Assembly: GCF_019090165.1 (NCBI RefSeq)
Contig: NZ_JAHRIB010000149.1
Location: forward strand, 1-64,000
Source of the DNA: Streptomyces sp. BV286
Lineage (GTDB): Bacteria > Actinomycetota > Actinomycetes > Streptomycetales > Streptomycetaceae
Length of the DNA stretch: 64,000 nucleotides
Direction: 5' to 3'
Both the position numbers and the translations under genes were made by a program. This document shows, piece after piece, positions 34,301 to 43,421 of this stretch (positions are counted from its first letter, which is position 1; each line of letters begins with the position of its first letter). A model generated the notes under the pieces. That model ran no database searches. It was not told the DNA's origin and worked only from the letters and a program-made list of their open reading frames with translations.

Positions 34301-34332
34301 AAGATCCAGCCTTCTTCACCCGAAGATCCAGC
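34301..34332 (+). promoter_or_regulatory. 22-bp-spaced direct repeat upstream of the permease gene
   Basis: AAGATCCAGC occurs at 34301-34310 and again at 34323-34332. The 22-bp period is two helical turns, so a dimeric regulator could bind both on one face. It lies in the 171-bp gap between the aldehyde dehydrogenase and permease genes and may mark a separate promoter for permease and choline oxidase. Confidence 0.4.
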
Positions 34333-34408
34333 ACCCGCGCACCACCGACCCCGCACGAGCCGCACTCCCCTCCCGCCCGGGAGAACTCCCCCTTCCCAGG
34401 AGGCGCTC

Positions 34409-35989
34409 ATGACCACCACCGCTCAACCACCTGAGAAACACAGTAACGACGACTCGGAACTCAACGAGTTCGGCTACAAGCCCGAGCTGAAGCGCACGCT
34501 CGGCAACTTCCACACCTTCGCCGCCGGCATCAGCTACATCTCCATCCTCACCGGCACCTTCCAGCTCTTCTACTTCGGATACGGCAGCGGCGGGCCCGCC
34601 TACTGGTGGTCCTGGCCGATGGTCTTCGTCGGCCAGTTCATGGTCGCGCTGTGCTTCGCCGAACTCGCCGCCCGCTACCCGGTGGCCGGTTCCGTCTACA
34701 ACTGGTCCAAGAAGGTGGGCAATCCACACATAGGCTGGCTGGCCGGCTGGACGATGCTGATCGCCTCGATCGTGTCGATCGCTGCCGTGGCCCTTGCGTA
34801 TCAGCTGACCCTTCCGCAGATCTCCTCCGCGTTCCAGTTCGTGGGCGACGGCACGGGCAAGTACGACGTCGCCACCAACGCCGTGCTGCTGGCCGCCGTA
34901 CTCATCGTCTTCACCACGCTGGTGAACGCCCTCGGTGTGAAGCTGATGGCCAGGATCAACACGGCGGGTGTCTTCATCGAGCTCGTCGCGACGGTCGTAC
35001 TGATCGTGCTGTTCGCCGTGCACATCACCCGTGGACCGCAGGTCGTGCTGGAGACGAACGGCACGGGAGCGGGTCAGCCCGGCGGCTACCTCGGCGCGTT
35101 CCTGGTCGCGTCGCTGGCGTCCGCGTACGTGATGTACGGCTTCGACACGGCCGCCTCGCTCGGCGAGGAGTCCCTCGACCCGTCCCGCAACGCGCCGCGC
35201 GCCATCATCCGCGCCATCGTCGCCTCGTTCATCCTCGGCGGCCTCATCCTGATCCTCGCGCTGATGAGCGTGTCCAGCCTGAAGGGCGATCGGCTGTCCA
35301 CGGACGGCCTGCAGTACATCGTCCTCAACGTCCTCGGGGAGGACGCGGGCAAGGCCATGCTGTGGTGCGTGTTCATCGCGGTCACCGTCTGCGCGCTGGC
35401 CGTGCACACGGCGGCGATCCGGCTGGCGTTCGCGATGTCCCGCGACAACAACCTGCCCGCCTCCGCCAAGCTGGCCAAGGTCCATCCGCGCTTCCAGACC
35501 CCGATCCTGCCCGCGGTGATCATCGGCATCCTGGCGCTGGCGATCCTGGTGGTCAACATCCGCCAGCCGCAGATCTTCACCGTGGTCACCAGTATCGGCA
35601 TCATCCTGATCTATCTCGCGTATCTGCTGGTCACCGGGCCCATGCTGGTGGCCAGGCTGCGCGGCAACTGGCAGCCCGCGGGCGACGGCAAGTTCTCCCT
35701 CGGCCGATGGGGGCTGCCCGTCAACATCGTCGCCGTGCTGTGGGGCACGGCCATGATGCTCAACCTGATCTGGCCGCGCGCCGCGGTCTACAACGCCGCG
35801 GCCCCGTACCACTGGTACCTGCGCTGGGGCGCCGTCCTGTTCGTCGGCATCGTGATGGGCGGCGGCTTCGCCTACTACTGGTTCGTGCAGCGCCACCGCA
35901 CCGGAGTGCTCGCGGAGCACCAGTACAAGGCCGCGGACGACACTCCCCTGCCGCCCTCCTCCCCCGCGGCCACCCCGACGGCCGACTGA
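34409..35989 (+). CDS. APC-superfamily permease, probable choline or betaine transporter
   Basis: A 526-residue membrane protein with 12 predicted transmembrane helices, of the amino acid-polyamine-choline (APC) superfamily. The first helix has the broken G-I-S-Y-I-S motif, and a conserved G-F-D-T-A-A-S-L-G-E-E lies after helix 6. The Pro-rich tail is cytoplasmic. The family includes choline permeases, and its place between betaine aldehyde dehydrogenase and choline oxidase suggests uptake of choline or a related methylamine. The ATG at 34409 is preceded by CAGGAGG. Direct evidence for substrate is lacking. Confidence 0.85.
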   Translation: MTTTAQPPEKHSNDDSELNEFGYKPELKRTLGNFHTFAAGISYISILTGTFQLFYFGYGSGGPAYWWSWPMVFVGQFMVALCFAELAARYPVAGSVYNWSKKVGNPHIGWLAGWTMLIASIVSIAAVALAYQLTLPQISSAFQFVGDGTGKYDVATNAVLLAAVLIVFTTLVNALGVKLMARINTAGVFIELVATVVLIVLFAVHITRGPQVVLETNGTGAGQPGGYLGAFLVASLASAYVMYGFDTAASLGEESLDPSRNAPRAIIRAIVASFILGGLILILALMSVSSLKGDRLSTDGLQYIVLNVLGEDAGKAMLWCVFIAVTVCALAVHTAAIRLAFAMSRDNNLPASAKLAKVHPRFQTPILPAVIIGILALAILVVNIRQPQIFTVVTSIGIILIYLAYLLVTGPMLVARLRGNWQPAGDGKFSLGRWGLPVNIVAVLWGTAMMLNLIWPRAAVYNAAAPYHWYLRWGAVLFVGIVMGGGFAYYWFVQRHRTGVLAEHQYKAADDTPLPPSSPAATPTAD

Positions 35990-36043
35990 CCGCACCGATC
36001 CGGAAGCAGAACGACGCAAGGACTCCAAGGAGGTCAACCCCCG

Positions 36044-37606
36044 ATGAACGAGGACGAGTTCGACTATGTCGTGGTCGGCGGCGGCACGGCGGGCAACGTG
36101 GTCGCGGCGCGGCTCTCCGAGGATCCGAGCGTCACCGTGTGCGTCCTGGAGGCGGGTCCCAGCGACGTCGGCGACGACGACGTCATGAAGCTGGAACGCT
36201 GGATGGGGCTGCTGGAGTCGGGCTACGACTGGGACTACCCGGTCGAGCCGCAGGCCAGCGGCAACAGTTTCATGCGGCACGCCCGCGCCAGGGTGCTCGG
36301 CGGCTGTTCGTCGCACAACTCCTGTATCGCCTTCTGGGCACCGGCGGAGGACCTCGACGACTGGGCCGCCGCGGGCTGTACGGGGTGGAGCTCGTCCGAA
36401 CTCCTGCCGCTCTACCGGCGGTTGGAGAACAACGACGCGCCCGGCGAGCACCACGGCCGCACCGGCCCGGTGAAGCTGCGCACGCTGAAGAGTGACGACC
36501 CCTGCGGCACCGCCCTGTTGGAGGCCTGCGCCCAGGCGGGCATTCCGACGACCCCGTTCAACACGGGCAGGACGGTGATCCGGGGCGCCGGCTGGTTCCA
36601 GATCAACTCCGACGAGAACAACATCAGGCAGTCGTCGTCCGTCGCGTATCTGCACCCGATCCTCGGCAGGCGTCCGAACCTCGACGTACGGACCGGGGTG
36701 CGGGCCAAAAAGCTGGTGCTCGACGGGCGGCGCTGTGTGGGCGCCGAGTACCTGGACCCGGACCTGATCCACACCCGGACGGTCCGGGCCAGGCGCGAGG
36801 TGATCGTGTCCTGCGGCTCGATCGACAGCGCGAAGCTGCTGATGCTGTCCGGCATCGGGCCCGCCGAGCACCTGCGTGAGGTGGGCGTCGACGTGGTGGT
36901 GGACTCGCGCGGCGTGGGCGAGAACCTCCAGGACCACCCCGAGGGCGTCATCATGTGGGACGCGAAGCAGCCCATGCCGACCGTCTCCAGCCAGTGGTGG
37001 GAGGCGGGCATCTTCTACGACACCGAGCCCGGCCTGGACCGGCCGGACCTGATGTTCCACTACGGGTCGGTGCCCTTCGACATGAACACGGCCCGGTGGG
37101 GCTATCCGACCTCCGAGAACGCGTTCTGTCTCACGCCGAACGTCACCCGCGCGAAGTCACGCGGCACGGTGCGGCTGCGGACACGCGACTACCGGGACAA
37201 ACCCAGGGTCGATCCGCGGTACTTCACGCACGAGCACGACGCGCGCGTGATGACGTACGGGCTGAAGCTGGCCCGTCGCATCGCGGAGCAGCCCGCGCTG
37301 AGCGGCTGGGCGGGGGCGGAGCTGGCCCCCGGGCCGGACGTCAGGACGGACGACGAGCTGCTCGACTACATCCACAAGACCCACAACACCGTCTACCACC
37401 CGTCCTGCACGGTGAAGATGGGCGCGGACGACGACGCCTCGGCGCCGCTCGACGCGCGGTTGCGGGTCAAGGGCATCGACGGGCTGCGGGTCGCCGACGG
37501 ATCCGTCATGCCGAACCTCGTCACCGTCAATCCGTGCATCACGACGATGATGATCGGCGAGAAGTGCGCGGACCTCCTCAAAGAGGATGCGGACAGCGCC
37601 TTGTAG
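36044..37606 (+). CDS. choline oxidase (GMC oxidoreductase)
   Basis: A 520-residue GMC flavoenzyme. The N-terminal G-G-G-T-A-G-N site binds FAD. G-G-C-S-S-H-N-S-C-I-A-F-W carries His91, equivalent to the His that is covalently linked to FAD in Arthrobacter choline oxidase; this phrase distinguishes oxidases from choline dehydrogenases. His452 (in V-Y-H-P) and Asn496 (in N-P-C-I-T-T) match the catalytic His/Asn pair. It should take choline through betaine aldehyde to glycine betaine using O2 and releasing H2O2. AAGGAGG precedes the ATG, and it lies 54 bp after the permease. No catalase gene is adjacent. Confidence 0.9.
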   Translation: MNEDEFDYVVVGGGTAGNVVAARLSEDPSVTVCVLEAGPSDVGDDDVMKLERWMGLLESGYDWDYPVEPQASGNSFMRHARARVLGGCSSHNSCIAFWAPAEDLDDWAAAGCTGWSSSELLPLYRRLENNDAPGEHHGRTGPVKLRTLKSDDPCGTALLEACAQAGIPTTPFNTGRTVIRGAGWFQINSDENNIRQSSSVAYLHPILGRRPNLDVRTGVRAKKLVLDGRRCVGAEYLDPDLIHTRTVRARREVIVSCGSIDSAKLLMLSGIGPAEHLREVGVDVVVDSRGVGENLQDHPEGVIMWDAKQPMPTVSSQWWEAGIFYDTEPGLDRPDLMFHYGSVPFDMNTARWGYPTSENAFCLTPNVTRAKSRGTVRLRTRDYRDKPRVDPRYFTHEHDARVMTYGLKLARRIAEQPALSGWAGAELAPGPDVRTDDELLDYIHKTHNTVYHPSCTVKMGADDDASAPLDARLRVKGIDGLRVADGSVMPNLVTVNPCITTMMIGEKCADLLKEDADSAL

Positions 37607-37607
37607 A

Positions 37608-37648
37608 GGGGGCGGGGAACCGCGCGACCAGCCACGAACGGCCCGCAG
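37608..37648 (+). repeat. GNRA-tetraloop intergenic hairpin repeat, copy 2 (gene-end region)
   Basis: GCGG-GGAA-CCGC (37612-37623) followed by a GCGACCAGCCACGA-type tail fills the gap between the convergent choline oxidase and SMC-like genes. It is the best match here to a dispersed Streptomyces intergenic sequence I recognise (GCGGGGAACTGCGCGACCAGCC-like). No other terminator is visible in this gap, so it probably ends one or both transcripts. Confidence 0.7.
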
Positions 37649-37663
37649 TCCCCTGCCCCGCGG

Positions 37664-40600
37664 TTACGGAACGCTCGGCGCGGGCCGCTTGTACATACGG
37701 GTCGCCGTGATCTCCGTGTGGGACGCCTCCCCTGCCGGGGTCTCCTTCGGGAGGCCCGGGCGGAGGTGTTCCTCCACGCTGATGTACTTCAGGCCCGCCC
37801 GCAGGTCGGCGTCGTTGCGCAGGCGGATGACCAGCGGGAACTCCGCCAGCGCCGTGGTGTCGAACAGGCCGGTGGTGTAGAGGAGCTGCACACCCAGCGC
37901 GTCGGAGACGGCCCGCTGCAGCTCCAGCAGGTACGTGGCGTTGGCGCGCCCGATGGGGTTGTCCAGGAACAGCGTGCCGGCGTGGCGGTGCTTGTCCCGC
38001 CCCCGGTCGTTCGAGCGCAGGGCCGCCATCGTGCAGTACAGCGCGATCGCGGCGGTGAGCAGCTGGCCGCCGGAGAACACGTCGCCCATCTGCCCGACGG
38101 GGACGCGCTCGGCGCGCAGTACGGCGTCGGGCTTGAGGATCTCGACCGCGACGCCCTTCGGCTGGAGGGCCGCTGCGACGCCTCGCAGCAGCAGGGACAT
38201 TCCGTCGCGGCGCAGGTCGGAGTTCTTCCTGACCGCCGCCCTGGTCGCCTCGTCGACGACCTCGCCGAGCCGCTCGGCGAGCGTGGCCTGGTCGGGCTCC
38301 TCGAAGCGGATGCGGAGGAACTCCTGGCCGGACCACTCCCCCAGTCCCTCGGGGAGACGGGACAGCCGCTGGGCCGACCGCAGGGTGGCGAGTGAGGACT
38401 CGACCAGCCCGCGCAGCCGGTCCACGATCGAGTCGCGGTTGCGCTCCAGCTGCTCCAACTCGTCGGTGAGGACCCGAAGCCGGGGCGCGAAGGCGTCCGC
38501 CCACTTCTGCGCGTGCTCCGGCAGCGCGGACGCGGGCAGCTCCCGGATCTGCTGACGCGCGGGGGTGCGCACCTGTTCGTAGCGCGTGGAGTTGGCATGC
38601 CGTACGAGGATGTCGCCGGCCTCGCGCACGGCCGACTCGGCGGCGGAGAGGTCGGCCGCGCAGCCCCGCAGGGAGCGGCGCGTCTCGGCGGCGGACTGCC
38701 TGGCCTCCTCGATCGTGCCGGGGTGGGGCTCGGTGTCCTCCTGCTCGTCGTCCGAGTGCTCCCTGAGGAGGTCCCGGAGCAGGGCGGCCGTCTCGTCGAA
38801 GCCGCCTGCCGCGTCCTCGGCGGCACGGTGGGCGTCCAGCAGCTCGGTGTGCGCCGCGCGTGCCTGGCCCAACGCCTCGGTGCGGGAGGCCAGTTCGCCG
38901 GTGGCGGTACGCAGCAGGCTCTGTGCGTGCTCGGCGTCGCGCGGAATCAGGTCGTCCGGCAGCTCGGTGTGTGCCTCGGCGTCCTCGGGCGCGTGCCGCT
39001 CGGCCTCGCCCCGCAGCCGGCCCAGGTGTTCGCTCGCGGTCGACATGCGCGTCTCGAGGAGCTGGACCAGCTCCTCGGCGCGGGCCGCGGCGGCCTGCCG
39101 GGACGGGCCGTCGGAGCCGTCGGTGGACTCCAGGAGCTGGGCCGCGCGCGTGCGGACCTTGTTGGTCAGCCGGTTCAGCTCCGTGAGCGCCGTGCTCTCG
39201 TCGCTCTCGGCCCGGGCCTGCTCGGCGCGCAGGTCGGCGCCGACCCCGACCTTCTCGTACAGCTGGGAGGCGGCCCGGTAGGCCTCGCGCAGGGCCGGCA
39301 GCGACGACTTCGCGGTGCCCGGGTCCGCTTCCGGTACGTCGTCGGGGGCGCCCGCGATCTCCGCGCGCTCGGCGCGCAGCGCACGGGCCGTGCGGCGGGC
39401 GTCGTCGGCTGCCCGCTGGGCGCCGCGCCGGTCCTCGTCGGCGGCGCGGGCGCGCTCCAGACAGGACTGGGCGCGGGCCTCCGACTCGGCTGCGTCGTCG
39501 GCGAGTTCCCGCAGTTTGACCTGCCAGCCGGCGCGCTCGCGCAGCCGGAAGGCGAGTCCTGCGAGCGCATCCGCGGCGCGTCGGGCCCGCTGTGCGGCCT
39601 CCTGCCGCTCGTCCCGCACGAGGGCCGCCTCGGCCGCCGCCTCGTCGGCCTCGGTGCGGACGGTGCGCGCCTCGGCGAGCTCGGCCTCGGCCTCCTCGGC
39701 GAACGTGCGCGCGTCGCGGGCCGCCGTGGCGAGCTCGGTGAGGCGCCCCGCCGGGCAGCCCGTCCGCCAGGAGGCGAGCCGCGCGGACAGCTCCCTGTCC
39801 TTGGCGAGCCGGGCCGCCGACGCGCGGATCTCGTCGTCCCGCCCCGCCGCGCGCGTGCGCAGCGCCTGCCGCTCCTCGTCGGCGGCGTGCTCGTCGTGCA
39901 TGGCAGGGTTCGGCGGGACGAGGAAGACGTCGCCCTCGCCCGCGCCGGGGGCCGGGGTCGGGGCGAGCAGCGCGGCGGCCGTACCCACGGCGACGGCGGA
40001 GCGCGGGAGCAACGCGGCGTCGGTGAGTGCTTCCCGGGCCCGCGCGTGCGTGGCGGGGTCCGTGATGATCACGCCGTCGACCAGCTCGGGCCGCGCGGCC
40101 AGGACGCGGGCGTGGTCGACGGGATCGACGGCCTGCGCGAGGTAGCGCCAGCCGGGCAGGGCGGGGATGCCGTGCTCGCCCAGGTACTCCACGGTGGCGA
40201 GTACGTCGGGGCCGGGCGGCAGCAGTCCGCCGTCGCCGAGGGCACCGAGGATCCGGGCGTCGTCGGCCGCGGCGGTCCGCAGGTCGAAGAGCTGCCGCTC
40301 GGCGGAGGCGACCGTGTCGTCGAGGAGCCGGCGGAGCTCGTCGGCGTAGTGGTCGAGCTCCGTGGCGGTGAGGGGGCCGTCGGCCGCGGAGGCGTCCGGG
40401 CCTCCTGCCGGGGCGCCGGTGCCGCCGGAACCGTCCTGCGGGGCGGCGTGCCGGGGCTGCGGCAGCGCGGGACGCCCGGCAGTCCCCGAAGCGCCGACGG
40501 CCCCGGGCAGGCTCAGAAGCTCGGCCAGGCGCTCCTCCTCCGCCAGCGCCTGCGCGGTGCGCCGCTCCGCGTCGTACGCGCGCTCGGCCGCCGTGGCGGC

Positions 40601-42346
40601 GTCGGCGGCGCGGGCCGCGGTGAGCTCGGCGCGGGACTCGGCCGAGGCGGCTTCGCGGGCCTGGTCCGTGGTGCGGCGAGACGCCTCGCGGGCGGTGTCC
40701 CAGGCGGCGACGGCGGTCTTCTCGGCATCGCTGGCGGCGAGCGCGGCGCGGGCCGGATCGGCGTCCGGGGCGGTGTCGTCGAGCCAGCCGGCCCGCACCG
40801 CCTCGGCGGTCTCCTGCTCGACCTCGCCGAGGCGCTGGCGCAGATGCCCGACCTCGCTGCGGGCACGCTGCGCCTCGGTGGCGGCCGACGTCGAGTCCCG
40901 GTGGGCGGCCTCACCGACCTCCTGCAGCGTGGCGGACCGCTCCTCCTCCTCGTTGGCGACCGACTCGGCCCCTTCGGCGGCCGCATGCAGGGCCCGCACG
41001 AGATCGGCGGCGGCCCGGGCACGTGCGGCGAGGGCGGGCGCGGCGTCCCGCTCGGCCTCCAGGATCGCGGCGGCCACGCGCGCGGAACGGTCGGCGGCGG
41101 CGCGGTGCCGCAGGACGGCTTCGGCCGCCTGCCAGGCAGAGTGCAGGGTGCGCGCCTCGGCGAGTTCCCGCTTCTGCGCGGCCGCTCCCTTCTCCGCCCC
41201 GGCGAGCGCCAACGAGGCGTGCCGGTATGCCAGTTCGGCGGCGATCAGCGCGCTGCGCCCCCGGGAACCCTCGGCCTCGGTGACCCGGCGGGCGGCGGTG
41301 GTGACCTGCTGGGCGAGGTCACCGGTGCGTCCCCGCTCCAGCACGGCGCGTGCGGAGAGCCGCCGGGCCAGTGTGCGCGTACGCCGCTCGGCGGCCGCGT
41401 GGACCTCGCGGGCCCGGGAGCGGGCTCCGGCCGCCTCGACGATCCGTCCGAGGAGGTCGGCGGATCCGGCGGTGAACTCCCGTTCGGCGATCAGCTCGGC
41501 CCGTCGTCCCAGTTTGTTGCCGAAGCCGCCCACCAGGTCGGCGAGGCCGTCGGTGTCCCGGGTGTCGGTGACCGCACGCAGCAGCAGGTCGGTGAAGTCG
41601 GAGTCCTTCTTGACGGCGAAGAGGCCGGCGGCCTCGCCCTCGTCGGCGTTCATCTCGCGCTGGTAGCGGAAGAGTTCCGGGTCGAGGCCCAGGTCGCCGA
41701 GGTGTTCGATCCAGCGGTCGTGGATCTCCTCCCAGTGCACTTCGAGGTGCGGGTACGCCTTGCCCGCCTCGGTGAGCGCGTCCCGGAAGCCCTTCATGGT
41801 GCGCCGCCGCCCCTGCGCGCCCGAGACGCCCTCGACGGGCGGCCGCACGGAGGTGGCCTCGGCGACCGGCAGGTTGTCCAGGCTCAGCCCGGGGCCGGGC
41901 CGGAAGGAGTACCAGGCCTCGGCGAACTTCCGCGGGTCGTTGGAGACCTGGCGCCCCCGCCACTCGCTGACCTTGCCGACCACGACGCACTCGCCGGTCA
42001 GCGTGTGCTGCCACTCCAGCGCCACGTGCCCGCAGTCGTCCGCGAGCAGGAACTTGCGCAGCACACCGGAGCTGGCTCCGCCCAGGGTGTTGCGGTGCCC
42101 GGGCAGCATCACCGAGAAGATCAGTTTGAGCAGGACGGACTTGCCGCCGCCGTTCTCCAGGAAGAGCACGCCGGCGGGGGCGGGGCGACGCGGCGGCCCG
42201 ACGGGCTCCTCCTCGAAGAACTCCGCCTGCGTGGGAGCGGGGTCGGGCACGAGCCCGCCGACACCCCGAAGGTCCAGCACGGTGTCGGCGTAGCGCGCAC
42301 CGGCAGGCCCGATGGAGTAGAGGCGGACCCGGGACAGCTCGTACAT
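37664..42346 (-). CDS. SMC/MukB/JetC-like ATPase, 1560 aa
   Basis: A very large ATPase with the SMC/Rad50-type layout: an N-terminal head with Walker A (N-G-G-G-K-S, Lys69), about 1200 residues of Ala/Arg/Glu-rich coiled coil with a central globular interruption (about 650-820), and a C-terminal head. The ABC signature is S-G-G-Q (1425-1428) and Walker B L-F-L-D-N-P (Asp1462). The usual catalytic Glu after the Walker B Asp is Asn1463. It is last in a three-gene operon after two smaller proteins, the order and sizes of MukF/E/B-like or Wadjet JetA/B/C complexes. No JetD nuclease is adjacent. It is not the housekeeping SMC. DNA loop extrusion and plasmid or chromosome handling are inferred. Confidence 0.75.
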   Translation of the reverse strand: MYELSRVRLYSIGPAGARYADTVLDLRGVGGLVPDPAPTQAEFFEEEPVGPPRRPAPAGVLFLENGGGKSVLLKLIFSVMLPGHRNTLGGASSGVLRKFLLADDCGHVALEWQHTLTGECVVVGKVSEWRGRQVSNDPRKFAEAWYSFRPGPGLSLDNLPVAEATSVRPPVEGVSGAQGRRRTMKGFRDALTEAGKAYPHLEVHWEEIHDRWIEHLGDLGLDPELFRYQREMNADEGEAAGLFAVKKDSDFTDLLLRAVTDTRDTDGLADLVGGFGNKLGRRAELIAEREFTAGSADLLGRIVEAAGARSRAREVHAAAERRTRTLARRLSARAVLERGRTGDLAQQVTTAARRVTEAEGSRGRSALIAAELAYRHASLALAGAEKGAAAQKRELAEARTLHSAWQAAEAVLRHRAAADRSARVAAAILEAERDAAPALAARARAAADLVRALHAAAEGAESVANEEEERSATLQEVGEAAHRDSTSAATEAQRARSEVGHLRQRLGEVEQETAEAVRAGWLDDTAPDADPARAALAASDAEKTAVAAWDTAREASRRTTDQAREAASAESRAELTAARAADAATAAERAYDAERRTAQALAEEERLAELLSLPGAVGASGTAGRPALPQPRHAAPQDGSGGTGAPAGGPDASAADGPLTATELDHYADELRRLLDDTVASAERQLFDLRTAAADDARILGALGDGGLLPPGPDVLATVEYLGEHGIPALPGWRYLAQAVDPVDHARVLAARPELVDGVIITDPATHARAREALTDAALLPRSAVAVGTAAALLAPTPAPGAGEGDVFLVPPNPAMHDEHAADEERQALRTRAAGRDDEIRASAARLAKDRELSARLASWRTGCPAGRLTELATAARDARTFAEEAEAELAEARTVRTEADEAAAEAALVRDERQEAAQRARRAADALAGLAFRLRERAGWQVKLRELADDAAESEARAQSCLERARAADEDRRGAQRAADDARRTARALRAERAEIAGAPDDVPEADPGTAKSSLPALREAYRAASQLYEKVGVGADLRAEQARAESDESTALTELNRLTNKVRTRAAQLLESTDGSDGPSRQAAAARAEELVQLLETRMSTASEHLGRLRGEAERHAPEDAEAHTELPDDLIPRDAEHAQSLLRTATGELASRTEALGQARAAHTELLDAHRAAEDAAGGFDETAALLRDLLREHSDDEQEDTEPHPGTIEEARQSAAETRRSLRGCAADLSAAESAVREAGDILVRHANSTRYEQVRTPARQQIRELPASALPEHAQKWADAFAPRLRVLTDELEQLERNRDSIVDRLRGLVESSLATLRSAQRLSRLPEGLGEWSGQEFLRIRFEEPDQATLAERLGEVVDEATRAAVRKNSDLRRDGMSLLLRGVAAALQPKGVAVEILKPDAVLRAERVPVGQMGDVFSGGQLLTAAIALYCTMAALRSNDRGRDKHRHAGTLFLDNPIGRANATYLLELQRAVSDALGVQLLYTTGLFDTTALAEFPLVIRLRNDADLRAGLKYISVEEHLRPGLPKETPAGEASHTEITATRMYKRPAPSVP

Positions 42347-42409
42347 GGCGGCGGACTCTCGTAGTCGTATGGGGAGTTGAGGCGGTCGGTGGTGCGGTCG
42401 GATGGTCGG

Positions 42410-43291
42410 TTACGAGTGGAACGGCAGCCCGGCGTCGGCGGCCAGCTCCAGGTCGTCGGTGTCCTGCGCGGGCAGCAGGGTGGCGGTGCCGTCGGTCACG
42501 GGCACGACGCCCAGCTCCAGCAGCTCGGCGAGGGCGGCGCTGCCCGCCATGTCCCGCACCTGGAGCTGATAACGAGCCGTCGTCCGGTAGGTCCCCCCGG
42601 CATCGTCCCCGGTGCGCTGCAGGAACCCGGAGTCGGTGAGGAAGGCGACCGCCTTGCCGATGATGCCGGTGGTCGAACCGGCCAGTCTGCGCGCGTCCTT
42701 GGTGGCGCCGGCGGAGCTGCGCCGCGCCCAGATCCGCCAGGCGGACTCGAGTCCGGGCGCGTCCGTCGCCGGGTCGGTGTTCTCCCCCTGCTCCTCGGCC
42801 CGCTCCTCCAGGCGGCGGCAGGCCTGTCGGACGAACGCGTCGACGCCGTTGACCGACACCCGCCCGATGTACCCGTCGTCCGCGAGGTCCTCCGGCCTCG
42901 GGAAGGCCATGGCGGCGACCGCGAGATGGGCGAGCCCGTGCAGGAAGCGGTCGCCCGAGTCGGCGGACGTCCGGCGCGCGTAGTCACCCATGCGGACGGC
43001 GAACACCGAGTCCTCGGCGGCGGTCACCGCCATTCCGGCCCTCGGGGACACTTCCAGCACGACGAGTCCGAGCCCGGTGGCCACGGCGTCGGCGAGCCGG
43101 GCGAAGGCCGGGTCCTCGCGATAGCGCCGCAGCAGCTCCGCGTACTCCTGGTCCCGCGCGGGCTGCACCTTGGGCTGCAGCCCGAAGGCCACGAGCCGCG
43201 CGGCATCGGCGGTGTCCGCGGGAGTGACGGCGGAGGAGGCGGCCGGCGCGGCGGCCGCCTCCGGCTCACTCCACTCGACGTGCTCGGTCAC
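42410..43291 (-). CDS. putative MukE/JetB-like (KITE) subunit of the SMC-like complex
   Basis: A 293-residue soluble protein with no recognised enzymatic motif. It is mostly helical with two segments that look like winged helices (about 130-170 and 185-240), consistent with a KITE subunit. Both termini are low complexity. Position between the kleisin-like and SMC-like genes is the main evidence. I start it at GTG 43291 because GGAG lies about 10 nt upstream and the N-terminus (T-E-H-V-E-W) then looks natural; a longer frame crosses the intergenic hairpin. It ends 63 bp before the ATPase start. Confidence 0.6.
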   Translation of the reverse strand: MTEHVEWSEPEAAAAPAASSAVTPADTADAARLVAFGLQPKVQPARDQEYAELLRRYREDPAFARLADAVATGLGLVVLEVSPRAGMAVTAAEDSVFAVRMGDYARRTSADSGDRFLHGLAHLAVAAMAFPRPEDLADDGYIGRVSVNGVDAFVRQACRRLEERAEEQGENTDPATDAPGLESAWRIWARRSSAGATKDARRLAGSTTGIIGKAVAFLTDSGFLQRTGDDAGGTYRTTARYQLQVRDMAGSAALAELLELGVVPVTDGTATLLPAQDTDDLELAADAGLPFHS

Positions 43292-43358
43292 GACTGCTGC
43301 AACTCCTTCAACTGGACGGCGGGACGGGGGACGAGCGCCCTCGCAGGGGCACGCGTGT

Positions 43359-43390
43359 GGGCGCGGGGAACGGTGCGACGAACTGCGGAC
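43359..43390 (+). repeat. GNRA-type intergenic hairpin repeat, copy 3 (degenerate)
   Basis: GGGCGCGGGGAACGGTGCGACGA resembles copies 2 and 4 but the stem is reduced to four pairs including one G-U. It lies in the 130-bp gap between the first and second genes of the SMC-like operon, opposite in strand to them. Confidence 0.5.
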
Positions 43391-43421
43391 GGTCCGCGGC
43401 CGGGCGCCGGCCGGTGCGGCG

